Assembly (NCBI GenBank): GCA_023413895.1
Contig: JAEZOU010000009.1
Coordinates: forward strand, 1 to 49,280
Origin: Bacteroidota bacterium
GTDB taxonomy: Bacteria; Bacteroidota; Bacteroidia; Bacteroidales; WCHB1-69
Length of the DNA stretch: 49,280 nucleotides
Reading direction: 5' to 3'
The notes under the pieces are model-generated. The model ran no database searches and was not told the DNA's origin. It saw only the letters and a list, made by a program, of their open reading frames with translations. Positions 7,200 through 16,242 of this stretch are shown piece after piece (position 1 is the stretch's first letter; every line of letters starts with the position of its first letter). The translations under genes were made by a program, and so were the position numbers.

Positions 7200-9791
7200 A
7201 TGAAATTTATACTACTAACAGTTCTAATTATCGTTATATCAAGCCGATGCTTCGGACAAGTTACTGACAACTTTAACGATGGAGATTTTATCCAAAACCC
7301 AACTTGGATAGGAGACACTTCAGAATATAAAGTCAATAATAATTTACAACTACAATTAGACGCTACCGAAGCAGGAACATGCTATCTTATACTTCCATCT
7401 GAAAAGTATATAGGAACGCAAGAGTGGCGATTTTACATTCGAGTGGCCCTCGCACCTTCAGACAACAATAATGCTAGAATCTATCTAACTTCCAACACAT
7501 TCGATTTTCGTAGCGACACCTTAACAGGTTACTATTTACAATTAGGAGAAAATCTTTCCAATGACGCAATTGAACTTTTCTACCAAGATGTAACCGAAAA
7601 ACGTTCTATCTGTCGAGGAATTGACGGATACATTGCATCATCATTCTCTCTAAATATCAAGGTATTACTTCACGAAAATGGACTATGGGAGATCTTTACA
7701 GAAGATACAGAAACGGGGATATACACACTTCATGCTTCGGGTAGTGATAGTATACACAACGAAAATCCTATTATCGGTTTTTATAACAAATTCACTGCAG
7801 GTTCTAAGAATAAATTTTATTTAGACGACATCTATCACGGATCGGAAATTATCGACACAACACCACCAACACTACTCAAAGTATCCGGTGATCCTTCAGG
7901 ACAAGCAGTAACACTTCTCTTTTCCGAGAAGATTTCTACAGAAAGCGCACACAACTACGACAATTATATCATCAACAACACCTTATATCCTGACAGCACC
8001 AGTTTTATAGAGGAAAACTTCAAAAGAATCAAACTTCATTTCCATACTCCATTAGCCGACAGAACCCCTCACACAATCAAAATCCAACACCTCGAAGACC
8101 TCAATGGAAATTGTATAGCTGACACATCAACAATTTTTCAATGTAATAAAATTCGGCGTCATGACTTACTCATTACTGAGATTATGGCTGATCCCACTCC
8201 TCCCATAGCACTTCCTAATTGTGAATATATTGAGATATACAATAGAGGTATTCCTGACACTATTACCTTAGAAGGATGGAAGCTAATGACAGGCGAAACA
8301 ACTCGATATATTCCCAATTGTAAAATTACACCCAATGGATATCTAATACTAATTCCCAATAGTGACAATCCACCCAATTTTAATATCAGCAACATTATTA
8401 GTGTAAACTCTTTAAGTATTAGTAATGAAGGACAAAGGCTCACATTACTCAACGCCGATGAAGAGGTAATTCACTGTGTCAATTTCAGCAAAGAATGGCA
8501 CACACATGAACTAAAAACAGATGGAGGCTGGTCGTTAGAAATGATTGATACAGAAAACCCCTGCGAGGAAGAAAGCAATTGGGAGTCTTCAAAAGATGAA
8601 CGCGGTGGCACACCTGGATGTAGAAATAGTATCCAGAGAGAAAATAGCGATTTAACCACTCCTCATCTACTAAAGGCAACCTTTCTCGATACACTTCAAT
8701 TACAAATTTTCTTCAGTGAAACAATTCTTCCCCCTCTTACCGCTAACCATTTTCATATTGACAGAAATACAATTATCGATTCTGTAGCCATCGTAGGTCC
8801 GCAGAACAAGAGTGTAATAATCTATATCGGAAACAAACTTGAAAATCGGAAAATATATACCCTAACAATAAAATTACCCTTTGCAGATTGTGCTGGCAAT
8901 AACATAACAACAGAACAATCACTTTGCTTTGCAATACCCGAAACTCCAAACGAAAAAGACATTATCATTAACGAAGTGCTATTCAACAGTTTTGACGATA
9001 CATCAGCGGATTATATTGAACTCTTTAATCGTTCCCAAAAATGTATAGAGCTACAACAACTCTTTATAGGTTATGGTACAGAAGCGATGGCAGAACAATG
9101 GATACAAATATCTCCAGAAGGCACTCTACTTCTTCCGCAAGAATATATTTCCATTTGCAAAAATAGCAAACTTACAGAAGAACAATATATCAATGCTATT
9201 CAAGAACAATTAATTCAAAATAGAGAGCTTCCATCCTTAGGAAACGAATCTGGAACTATATACCTAACTAACAATCAAGGAATTGAAATTGATAAATTCT
9301 CCTACAATGAAAACATGCACTACCCATTACTGCGGAGCTACGATGGTGTTTCTTTAGAACGTATCCACAGCGAAACGCCCACACAGAATGTGAATAATTG
9401 GAAATCGGCAGCAGAAAGCATAGGGTTCGGCACACCAGGCGGAAAAAATTCACAAAATGGAACCAACATATCTTCAGACAAAAACTTTGACATTATTCCC
9501 GATATTTTTTCTCCAAACAACGATGGCTACGAAGATTTCTCAGAACTAATTTGCCATTTTGAGCAAAGCGAATATCGAGTTACTATCAACATTTTCAACT
9601 ACAACGGACAACTTGTCAAAAATCTAGCGAACAACATTATTGCACAATCTACAGAACGTTTTATCTGGGATGGAACCGACACTCAAGGTCAGCAACTACC
9701 AATGGGAATTTATGTGATTGAATTGGAATATTGGAATATAGAAGGAACAAGAGGCAAAATACGAAAAGCAATAAGCATTATACATCCATAA
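7200..9791 (+). CDS. Secreted lamin-tail-domain protein with gliding-type C-terminal domain
   Basis: The predicted protein (863 aa) begins with a signal peptide, 'MKFILLTVLIIVISSRCFGQ'. After a beta-sandwich-like region it shows two lamin-tail domains: one around 'LLITEIMADPTPP' and 'CEYIEIYNRG' (residues about 320-420), the other around 'IIINEVLFNSFDD' and 'ADYIELFNRS' (about 595-680). Between and before these are Ig-like 'SEKISTESAHNYDNY'-type modules. The last 95 residues ('DIFSPNNDGYEDF', 'INIFNYNGQLVKNL', 'FIWDGTDTQGQQLPMGIYV') form the gliding-motility-associated (CHU_C, T9SS type B) C-terminal domain, so export by the type IX system and retention at the cell surface is expected. Lamin-tail repeats in bacteria are thought to bind other surface molecules; the ligand is unknown. 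No catalytic domain is visible. Confidence 0.88.
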   Translation: MKFILLTVLIIVISSRCFGQVTDNFNDGDFIQNPTWIGDTSEYKVNNNLQLQLDATEAGTCYLILPSEKYIGTQEWRFYIRVALAPSDNNNARIYLTSNTFDFRSDTLTGYYLQLGENLSNDAIELFYQDVTEKRSICRGIDGYIASSFSLNIKVLLHENGLWEIFTEDTETGIYTLHASGSDSIHNENPIIGFYNKFTAGSKNKFYLDDIYHGSEIIDTTPPTLLKVSGDPSGQAVTLLFSEKISTESAHNYDNYIINNTLYPDSTSFIEENFKRIKLHFHTPLADRTPHTIKIQHLEDLNGNCIADTSTIFQCNKIRRHDLLITEIMADPTPPIALPNCEYIEIYNRGIPDTITLEGWKLMTGETTRYIPNCKITPNGYLILIPNSDNPPNFNISNIISVNSLSISNEGQRLTLLNADEEVIHCVNFSKEWHTHELKTDGGWSLEMIDTENPCEEESNWESSKDERGGTPGCRNSIQRENSDLTTPHLLKATFLDTLQLQIFFSETILPPLTANHFHIDRNTIIDSVAIVGPQNKSVIIYIGNKLENRKIYTLTIKLPFADCAGNNITTEQSLCFAIPETPNEKDIIINEVLFNSFDDTSADYIELFNRSQKCIELQQLFIGYGTEAMAEQWIQISPEGTLLLPQEYISICKNSKLTEEQYINAIQEQLIQNRELPSLGNESGTIYLTNNQGIEIDKFSYNENMHYPLLRSYDGVSLERIHSETPTQNVNNWKSAAESIGFGTPGGKNSQNGTNISSDKNFDIIPDIFSPNNDGYEDFSELICHFEQSEYRVTINIFNYNGQLVKNLANNIIAQSTERFIWDGTDTQGQQLPMGIYVIELEYWNIEGTRGKIRKAISIIHP

Positions 9792-9867
9792 AAATCAAAC
9801 TATTACTAACATTTTTGCAAATTTAAAAAGGAGGTAGAAAATCCGCATAACATATTAAAAAAAAGTG

Positions 9868-9876
9868 TACCTTTGC
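9868..9876 (+). promoter_or_regulatory. Bacteroidota -7 promoter element
   Basis: TACCTTTGC matches the consensus, and the start codon of the following surface protein is at 9922. The in-frame start at 9865 would lie upstream of the transcription start, so it is excluded. Confidence 0.65.
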
Positions 9877-9921
9877 AGGCTTATTCTTACAAAGAAGACG
9901 ATAATTAAAAATAAATATGTT

Positions 9922-11622
9922 ATGACAAAAAATTACATTTTCAAATGCTTAGCGATTTTAGTTTGTCTAATGAGTTTATCCATTGCTACTCAAGCTCAAA
10001 CCGACATTCTAGTAGAAGACTTCAGTGCAATGACCGACTCTAATTCCACGGATATTTCTGCACAACTAGACAACTTCACCAACATCACTGGATGGACTGG
10101 CAACAAAGTTTATTGCGCAAACGGAAAAGCCAAAGTAGGAACCTCTTCTGTACAAGGTTACCTAACCACTCCTGCACTTGACCTTTCCGGGAATAGCGGT
10201 AATTTCACCATCTGCTTCAGAATGAAAAAGTGGAACAATAGCGACAATTCAACACTTAAAATTTTTGTGGACGAAACTGAATATCAAGTTACTGGACTTA
10301 CCACCACAATGACCGAATACACCCTAGCAGCAACAGGAGGAACGGCTAATTCAAAAATAAAATTCTCTGGTTTTCAATCTAATGGTTCTCGTTTTTTCAT
10401 TGATGACATTAGAATTTACCAATCCACAGAACCAACGCTTATTGTAACTCCATCTGCACTAACATTTAGCAACGTAGAAATTAACTCTACCGTTACGCAA
10501 TCCATTACGGTGCATGGTCAAAACTTAACTGCTGGTAGCACACTCAATGTTACAATTGCAGGCGAAGGCTTCAGCACAACTACGACAACCCTTAATAGCA
10601 ATGATATCCTTTCCGCTGATGGCGCTACCATCAACGTAAACTTTGCACCAACTGCTGTAGATAACTACTCTGGCACTTTAACAATCTCTGGCGGCGATCT
10701 TGCTGATGAAACCGTAATTAATCTTAGCGGAAATGGAATCAACGTAGCATCTGTAAACACATTAGCAGAACTTCGCGACTTAGCACCTGCATTCACAGGC
10801 AGCAGCAATGCTGGAACAACAATCTACAAATATACTGGAGAAGCTATCGTTACGCATAAACAATCTTACAACAACGTGAAATATATCCAAGATGAAACCG
10901 CAGCTATTATGATTTATGATCCAAGTGGCAAACTTAGTAGCAGCGTAAACATCGGAACAAAAATCACTAACATTATGGGAACTCTATCTAACTACTTCGG
11001 TATGATTGAGTTCGTTCCTACCGCTGACGTTACACAAATTTCTCCTTTTAATTCATACGATTATACCGTAGCAACTTTAGACCAATTCGACGCAGACCAT
11101 GCTAATGAACTTCAAGCCAAAGTTGTAAAAGTAGAAGGCGTACAATTTACAACCCCAGGAACTTTCGCTACAGGCTCATATTACGGACTTATCCAAAATA
11201 ACGTTACTTACGACTCTATCGTTTATACAGACAACTATTCAGCAGATTATATCAGTACCGCAATGCCAACCTATAATATTGACATCTTAGGAATCTGCTT
11301 ATATAAAGGTAGCAATACTATTCCTAACAAAAACCGCATCGTAATTTTAAATAATGAAAACAATGGTATGGTTTCTATCGACGACTACAATACATCTTTT
11401 GTTTCTCTATCTCCAAATCCTGCTGATAACTATATTAACATCGTTATGTTATCTGCAATGGATGTAAATATTTACAGCATTACTGGAACTTTGGTTGCAC
11501 AAGAGAAACTTCACGAAGGAAGCAATACTATCTCTATATCAGATTTAAATTCAGGAATTTATATTTTAAAATTCTCTGACAAATCAGGAAACACAAGAAA
11601 TGCAAAATTAATCGTTAAATAA
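9922..11622 (+). CDS. T9SS type A sorting-domain surface protein
   Basis: The protein has 566 aa with a signal peptide ending near 'SIATQAQTD'. Residues about 25-165 look like a carbohydrate-binding/jelly-roll module ('GWTGNKVYCANGKAKVG', 'KIKFSGFQSNGSRFFIDDI'). An Ig-like choice-of-anchor module follows at about 170-270 ('LTFSNVEINSTVTQSITV', 'NVNFAPTAVDNYSGTLTI'). Residues about 280-470 form an OB-fold-like region of the DUF5689 kind ('GEAIVTHKQSYNNVKYIQDE', 'GMIEFVPTADVTQIS'). The C-terminal 75 residues ('SLSPNPADNYINIVM', 'DVNIYSITGTLV', 'SGIYILKFSDKSG') are a typical T9SS type A sorting signal ending in a basic strand. The protein is therefore exported and probably cell-surface anchored through A-LPS. 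The DUF5689 label is from memory. gcvT follows after 17 bp. Confidence 0.85.
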   Translation: MTKNYIFKCLAILVCLMSLSIATQAQTDILVEDFSAMTDSNSTDISAQLDNFTNITGWTGNKVYCANGKAKVGTSSVQGYLTTPALDLSGNSGNFTICFRMKKWNNSDNSTLKIFVDETEYQVTGLTTTMTEYTLAATGGTANSKIKFSGFQSNGSRFFIDDIRIYQSTEPTLIVTPSALTFSNVEINSTVTQSITVHGQNLTAGSTLNVTIAGEGFSTTTTTLNSNDILSADGATINVNFAPTAVDNYSGTLTISGGDLADETVINLSGNGINVASVNTLAELRDLAPAFTGSSNAGTTIYKYTGEAIVTHKQSYNNVKYIQDETAAIMIYDPSGKLSSSVNIGTKITNIMGTLSNYFGMIEFVPTADVTQISPFNSYDYTVATLDQFDADHANELQAKVVKVEGVQFTTPGTFATGSYYGLIQNNVTYDSIVYTDNYSADYISTAMPTYNIDILGICLYKGSNTIPNKNRIVILNNENNGMVSIDDYNTSFVSLSPNPADNYINIVMLSAMDVNIYSITGTLVAQEKLHEGSNTISISDLNSGIYILKFSDKSGNTRNAKLIVK

Positions 11623-11639
11623 CAAAATCATTTACAATT

Positions 11640-12731
11640 ATGAAAGAAACAATTTTTAGAGCAACTCATGAAAAGTTAGGTGCAAAAATGGTAGATTTTG
11701 CCGGTTTTTATATGCCTATTCAATATGAAGGACAATCTATCGAGCACTTGCATGTTCGTAGCAAAGTGGGCGTTTTCGATGTTTCTCACATGGGTGAATT
11801 CACCGTTAAAGGTCCTAAAGCTTTAGATTTATTGCAATACATTACCAGTAACGATGTATCAGCACTTTTCCCAGGAAAAGTTCAATACTCTTGTTTCCCT
11901 AATGGAAATGGTGGTATTGTTGACGACCTTTTGGTTTACAATATTGCTGAGAACGACTATCTTTTGGTTGTGAATGCTGCTAATATTGATAAAGATTGGG
12001 CATGGGTAAGCAAACAAAACGAAAAATTTGGTGCTGAAATCGCCAATATCTCCAACGAAATCTCACAATTGGCTATCCAAGGTCCTTTGGCTCTTAAAGC
12101 AATGCAAAAATTGACTGCTGAAAGCGTTGAAGATATGGAATATTACACCACAAAAACGTTAACCTTTGCTGGAATTGAAAATGTAATCTTCTCTACCACA
12201 GGTTATACTGGAGCTGGTGGTTGCGAAATCTATTTCAGAAATGAAGATGCAGAAAAAATTTGGAACGCAGTTTTTGAAGCTGGTGCAGAATTCGACATCA
12301 AACCTATCGGGTTGGCTGCTCGTGATACACTCCGCTTGGAAATGGGTTTCTGCCTCTACGGACACGAAATCGATGACACCATCACTCCTATCGAAGCTGG
12401 TTTGGGTTGGATTACCAAATTTGTTGACCATAAAGACTTTATCGACAAAGAACGTATGCTTAATATGAAAGCAGAAGGCTTAAAACGCAAACTCGTTGGT
12501 TTCGAAATGATTGACAGAGGTATTCCTCGCTTGGAATATGAAGTATGCGACGCAGAAGGCAACAACATCGGTATTGTTCGTTCAGGAACAATTGGACCAT
12601 CTGTAGAAAAATCTATTGGTACAGCTTGGATTAAAACCGAATATGCTAAAGTAGGTACAGAAATCTATATCAAAATCAGAAACAAACTCACTAAAGCAAT
12701 CACTGTTAAAATGCCTTTCTACAAAGGTTAA
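11640..12731 (+). CDS. gcvT: Glycine cleavage system aminomethyltransferase (T protein)
   Basis: GcvT transfers the aminomethyl carbon of glycine from H protein to tetrahydrofolate, releasing ammonia and 5,10-methylene-THF. The 363 aa protein has full family length. It shows 'MVDFAGFYMPIQYEGQSIEH', 'VGVFDVSHMGEF' (containing the folate-site Asp), 'SNEISQLAIQGPLA', 'STTGYTGAGGCEIY' and 'GLAARDTLRLEMGFCLYGHE'. The C-terminal barrel has 'GIVRSGTIGPSVEKSIG'. The other gcv genes are not nearby. It begins 17 bp after the T9SS protein and has no promoter of its own in that gap, so it may be read from 9868. A strong terminator follows at 12743. Confidence 0.97.
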   Translation: MKETIFRATHEKLGAKMVDFAGFYMPIQYEGQSIEHLHVRSKVGVFDVSHMGEFTVKGPKALDLLQYITSNDVSALFPGKVQYSCFPNGNGGIVDDLLVYNIAENDYLLVVNAANIDKDWAWVSKQNEKFGAEIANISNEISQLAIQGPLALKAMQKLTAESVEDMEYYTTKTLTFAGIENVIFSTTGYTGAGGCEIYFRNEDAEKIWNAVFEAGAEFDIKPIGLAARDTLRLEMGFCLYGHEIDDTITPIEAGLGWITKFVDHKDFIDKERMLNMKAEGLKRKLVGFEMIDRGIPRLEYEVCDAEGNNIGIVRSGTIGPSVEKSIGTAWIKTEYAKVGTEIYIKIRNKLTKAITVKMPFYKG

Positions 12732-12742
12732 TCACCAATCTA

Positions 12743-12775
12743 CATCTTGCCCTTGAGAAGGGCAAGATGTTTTTT
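12743..12775 (+). terminator. Rho-independent terminator after gcvT
   Basis: A perfect 12-bp stem (12743-12754 with 12758-12769, GC-rich core TTGCCC/GGGCAA), a 3-nt loop GAG and a run of six T at 12770-12775. It ends the unit containing gcvT, 11 bp after its stop. Confidence 0.92.
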
Positions 12776-12846
12776 CAAAAGCCACAAATCAGTACACTTC
12801 AGTTCACTGTTTGTGGTTTATTTCATAATAAGGAATTGATTATAAC

Positions 12847-14325
12847 ATGAGTAACCCATTCAAAAAGTTATTAGGACAAACGGCAATTTATGGCCTTAGT
12901 AGTATAGTTGGTCGATTTCTCAACTACCTTTTGGTACCTTTATACACATACAAAATCGCTGCAGAATCAGGAGGATATGGGATTGTCACCAACATATATG
13001 CATATACTGCACTTTTACTCGTGATTCTTACTTTTGGAATGGAAACCACTTTTTTCCGATTTGCAAACAAAGAAAATGCCAATCCTCAACGAGTTTTCTC
13101 GACAAGCTTGTATGCAGTAGGTGGCGTTGCCTTAATATTTGTATTACTCTGCAATATCTTTATACACCCCATTTCCAATCTTTTAGGATATAACAATCAC
13201 CCAGAGTTTATTACAATGATGGCAATGGTTGTTGCTTTAGATGCTTTCCAAGCAATTCTCTTTGCCTATTTGAGATTTGCCAATCGTCCCATCAAATTTG
13301 CAACTCTAAAGCTAGCTTTTATCTGCGCTAACATTGCAATGAATCTCTTCATTTTCCTTGCTGCACCTCAATTATCCACCCTATATCCTGACTTAATGAG
13401 TTGGTTCGACCCCACCTACCAAGTGGGCTATATTTTCGCTATCAATCTAATTAGTACGTCCATAATCACATTAGGTTTTATTCCAGAACTTAAAATGCTC
13501 CGTTTCGGTTTCGACCGTACCCTCATTAAGGAGATGCTAAAATATAGTTGGCCACTTCTGCTTTTAGGAATTGCAGGAATCCTTAATCAAGTTGCAGATA
13601 AAATCTGCTTCCGCTATCTCGTACCAGGATTAGAAGGAGAAGTACAACTCGGTATTTATGGAGCTTGCGTAAAAATAGCAATGCTCTTGGCAATGCTCAC
13701 TCAAGCATTCCGCTACGCATACGAACCTTTAATTTTTGGCATTCGCAAAAAAGAACAAAACCATGAAATGCAAGCCAAAACCATGAAATATTTTGTCTAT
13801 TTCTCAATGTTTGCCTTCCTCTGTGTTGCACTCTACCTAGATATTTTCAAATATATTATCGACCGCGAATACTGGGACGGCTTAGTTACCGTTCCCATCG
13901 TTATGATGGCTGAAATCTTTATGGGAATCTATTTCAACCTTTCGTTTTGGTACAAACAAAATGACAAAACATGGTGGGGAGCCATCTTCTCTGCTATCGG
14001 CTGTATTGTCGTAATCGCTATCAATATACTCTTCGTACCCAAATTTGGCTATATGGCCTGCGCATGGGGAGGATTTGCTGGCTACGGAACTTGTATGCTC
14101 TTATCCTACTTCATCGGTCAAAAACATGAACCCATCCCCTACCCTATAAAACCCATTTTAGGTTATAGCGCATTGGCTATCACCATTTTCTTCATAAGTA
14201 AACTTTTACACAATTCAAATCTGATAATTACGTTATCTCTTAATACCATATTAATTGCTATTTATATCGCTATTTTTGTTATTAAGGAACAAGCATGGCG
14301 CTGGTTCTCACGAAAAAATGCTTAA
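12847..14325 (+). CDS. Polysaccharide flippase (Wzx/MATE-like)
   Basis: The protein (492 aa) is very hydrophobic, with about 12-14 predicted membrane helices spread along its length. It starts with 'NPFKKLLGQTAIYGLSSIVG', the amphipathic lead typical of the polysaccharide_synt / oligosaccharide flippase family, then 'FLNYLLVPLYTYKIAAESGGYGIVT'. A central 'MLKYSWPLLLLGIAGILNQVADK' resembles the second repeat of MVF-type flippases. Such proteins turn lipid-linked sugar units across the inner membrane for O-antigen or exopolysaccharide assembly. No glycosyltransferases are adjacent, so its glycan cannot be named. It is the first gene of a close seven-gene run (dut follows after 11 bp). The MurL-like and nucleotidyltransferase genes downstream fit an envelope theme. 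Confidence 0.85.
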   Translation: MSNPFKKLLGQTAIYGLSSIVGRFLNYLLVPLYTYKIAAESGGYGIVTNIYAYTALLLVILTFGMETTFFRFANKENANPQRVFSTSLYAVGGVALIFVLLCNIFIHPISNLLGYNNHPEFITMMAMVVALDAFQAILFAYLRFANRPIKFATLKLAFICANIAMNLFIFLAAPQLSTLYPDLMSWFDPTYQVGYIFAINLISTSIITLGFIPELKMLRFGFDRTLIKEMLKYSWPLLLLGIAGILNQVADKICFRYLVPGLEGEVQLGIYGACVKIAMLLAMLTQAFRYAYEPLIFGIRKKEQNHEMQAKTMKYFVYFSMFAFLCVALYLDIFKYIIDREYWDGLVTVPIVMMAEIFMGIYFNLSFWYKQNDKTWWGAIFSAIGCIVVIAINILFVPKFGYMACAWGGFAGYGTCMLLSYFIGQKHEPIPYPIKPILGYSALAITIFFISKLLHNSNLIITLSLNTILIAIYIAIFVIKEQAWRWFSRKNA

Positions 14326-14336
14326 AAATAAAAGTT

Positions 14337-14771
14337 ATGAAAATAAAAATTGTCAACAAATCCAACAATCCACTTCCACAATATAGTACTCCACAATCAG
14401 CAGGCATTGACTTACGCGCCTTTACTGAAGAACCTATCACATTAAAACCTCTTGATCGCGCACTCATTCCAACAGGACTCTTTATGGAACTTCCTGCTGG
14501 CTTTGAAGCACAAGTACGCCCCAGAAGCGGACTCGCCATCAAAAACGGAATTACTGTACTCAACACACCTGGCACTATCGATGCGGACTATAGAGGAGAA
14601 ATCAAAGTAATTCTCATAAACTTGTCTCAAGAATCTTTCACAATTAATTCTGGAGATAGAATTGCCCAAATGATAATTGCACGACACGAAACGGCAGAAT
14701 GGATTGAAGTTGAAGAACTTAGTGATACAGAACGCGGCAGTGGTGGCTTCGGAAGTAGCGGCACAAAATAA
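14337..14771 (+). CDS. dut: Deoxyuridine 5'-triphosphate nucleotidohydrolase (dUTPase)
   Basis: dUTPase hydrolyses dUTP to dUMP and pyrophosphate, which keeps uracil out of DNA and supplies dTMP synthesis. The 144 aa protein has standard trimeric dUTPase motifs in order: 'SAGIDLRA' (motif 1), 'RPRSGLA' (motif 2), 'GTIDADYRGEI' (motif 3, with the catalytic Asp), 'GDRIAQMII' (motif 4) and the glycine-rich 'RGSGGFGSSG' tail (motif 5). The frame is open from 14295, inside the flippase gene, but ATG 14337 gives the normal N-terminus 'MKIKIVNKS'. It begins 11 bp after the flippase stop. Confidence 0.97.
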   Translation: MKIKIVNKSNNPLPQYSTPQSAGIDLRAFTEEPITLKPLDRALIPTGLFMELPAGFEAQVRPRSGLAIKNGITVLNTPGTIDADYRGEIKVILINLSQESFTINSGDRIAQMIIARHETAEWIEVEELSDTERGSGGFGSSGTK

Positions 14772-14798
14772 TCCTCTATTCTACTTAATCTACTTAAT

Positions 14799-16193
14799 AT
14801 GAAGATATTATCATCAATCCTAATAGCTATAACTTTGCTCTCTTCGACAACCGTTTTTGCTCAGAAAAAGGATTCCAATAAAAAGAAAAATACTGAAATC
14901 TCCATCGAAGAACGCAATCAATCAGCAACTTTTGCAGACGGTTTGCGAGAATATTACGCCAACGATTACACAAATGCAGAAAAAACATTGCGCATCGTAA
15001 CCAATGCAAACCCCAAAAACGATGCTGCCTTCTACATGCTTGGTAAAGTTTGCTACGACGCACAAAAGTATAATGAGGCACTAGATTATTTCCTCCAAGC
15101 TTCTAAAATTAATAAAGAAAATATCTGGTACATTGTAGAGTTAGCAAAAACTTACAAACAAGTGGGTGACCTGGAACAAGCTGCTAAAAATTGGGAAATT
15201 GTTTGTAAAGACAAAAACAATAACGAATACTATTTATATGAATTAGCCGAATGCTATCTACTTCTGAATCAATATACTAAAGTAATTGATGTTTATAACA
15301 GAATGGAGAATATAATGGGGACTAATGATATGTTAACACAAGTTAAAGTTAACATCTGGCTCCATATTAACGATGTTAAAAGTGCTGCAGGTGAATACGA
15401 TAAATTGATTGCACTATATCCACATGAAATAAGCAACTATATCCTTGCTGGCAATATATATCGCTCTAACAATATGCCTGAAAAAGCATTAGAATATTAC
15501 AAACGCGCAGAACAGAATAATGCGAACCATCCTATGCTGTGCATTGCCCTCTATGAACTTTACTCACTCTACAAAAACCATGCATCTATAAAAACGGAAA
15601 ACCCTGATGAATACATACATAAGGTTATTGATAATCAAGAAATCCAATTTGAAGACAAGTACAAATTAGTTAGAAAATATGTTGACAGAGCGTTCAAATC
15701 GGCAAAAGAATACGACATTACTCTAGCAGAAAACTTAACTCAGAAACTAAAAAAATCTTATCCCAACGAATTGGAACTATACAATGAAATTTCTATCATA
15801 CAAATATTAAGACACAATCTTCCAGAAGCTAAAAAATCATTAGATATTCTCATTGAAAACGGAAATATTTCACTTACCACCTGGACCAATTACGTAAAAG
15901 TACTGAATGAATTAAAAGATTATTCAACACTATATAAGAGAGCTGAAACTATTGCTGAACTCTTTCCAACAAATGCAATTCTGCTTTTTGAGATTGGTAG
16001 AGCCTGTAATTTTGATAAAGATTATAAGAAAGCCATCGAATATTTAGAACAAGCATCAACATACGCTTACGAAAACAATTTGGTTGGACATATTCAATTG
16101 GAATTAGGCAATGCTTACTTCGGATTAGGAGATAAGGAAAATGCTGAAAAACATTGGAAAAATGCTGAGAAAAAAGGGGTTAAAAGAAATTAA
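14799..16193 (+). CDS. Periplasmic TPR-repeat protein
   Basis: The protein (464 aa) starts with a signal peptide ('MKILSSILIAITLLSSTTVFAQ') and then consists almost wholly of helical tetratricopeptide repeats. Clear units include 'AFYMLGKVCYDAQKYNEALD', 'YILAGNIYRSNNMPEKALEY' and 'LELGNAYFGLGDKENAEKHW' near the C-terminus. TPR arrays act as protein-docking scaffolds; nothing here suggests an enzyme. It should be periplasmic or loosely tethered to a membrane. The position right after dut and a flippase is, as far as I recall, also seen in other Bacteroidales, which suggests a conserved envelope role. Confidence 0.85.
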   Translation: MKILSSILIAITLLSSTTVFAQKKDSNKKKNTEISIEERNQSATFADGLREYYANDYTNAEKTLRIVTNANPKNDAAFYMLGKVCYDAQKYNEALDYFLQASKINKENIWYIVELAKTYKQVGDLEQAAKNWEIVCKDKNNNEYYLYELAECYLLLNQYTKVIDVYNRMENIMGTNDMLTQVKVNIWLHINDVKSAAGEYDKLIALYPHEISNYILAGNIYRSNNMPEKALEYYKRAEQNNANHPMLCIALYELYSLYKNHASIKTENPDEYIHKVIDNQEIQFEDKYKLVRKYVDRAFKSAKEYDITLAENLTQKLKKSYPNELELYNEISIIQILRHNLPEAKKSLDILIENGNISLTTWTNYVKVLNELKDYSTLYKRAETIAELFPTNAILLFEIGRACNFDKDYKKAIEYLEQASTYAYENNLVGHIQLELGNAYFGLGDKENAEKHWKNAEKKGVKRN

Positions 16194-16242
16194 TATTCCA
16201 AATCAGAAATAAATTAAGATATTGAACTTCAAAATCTAAATA

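Noticed and set aside
11623..11639. Glycine riboswitch before gcvT
   Set aside because: The gap to the upstream gene is only 17 bp, so there is no room for one.
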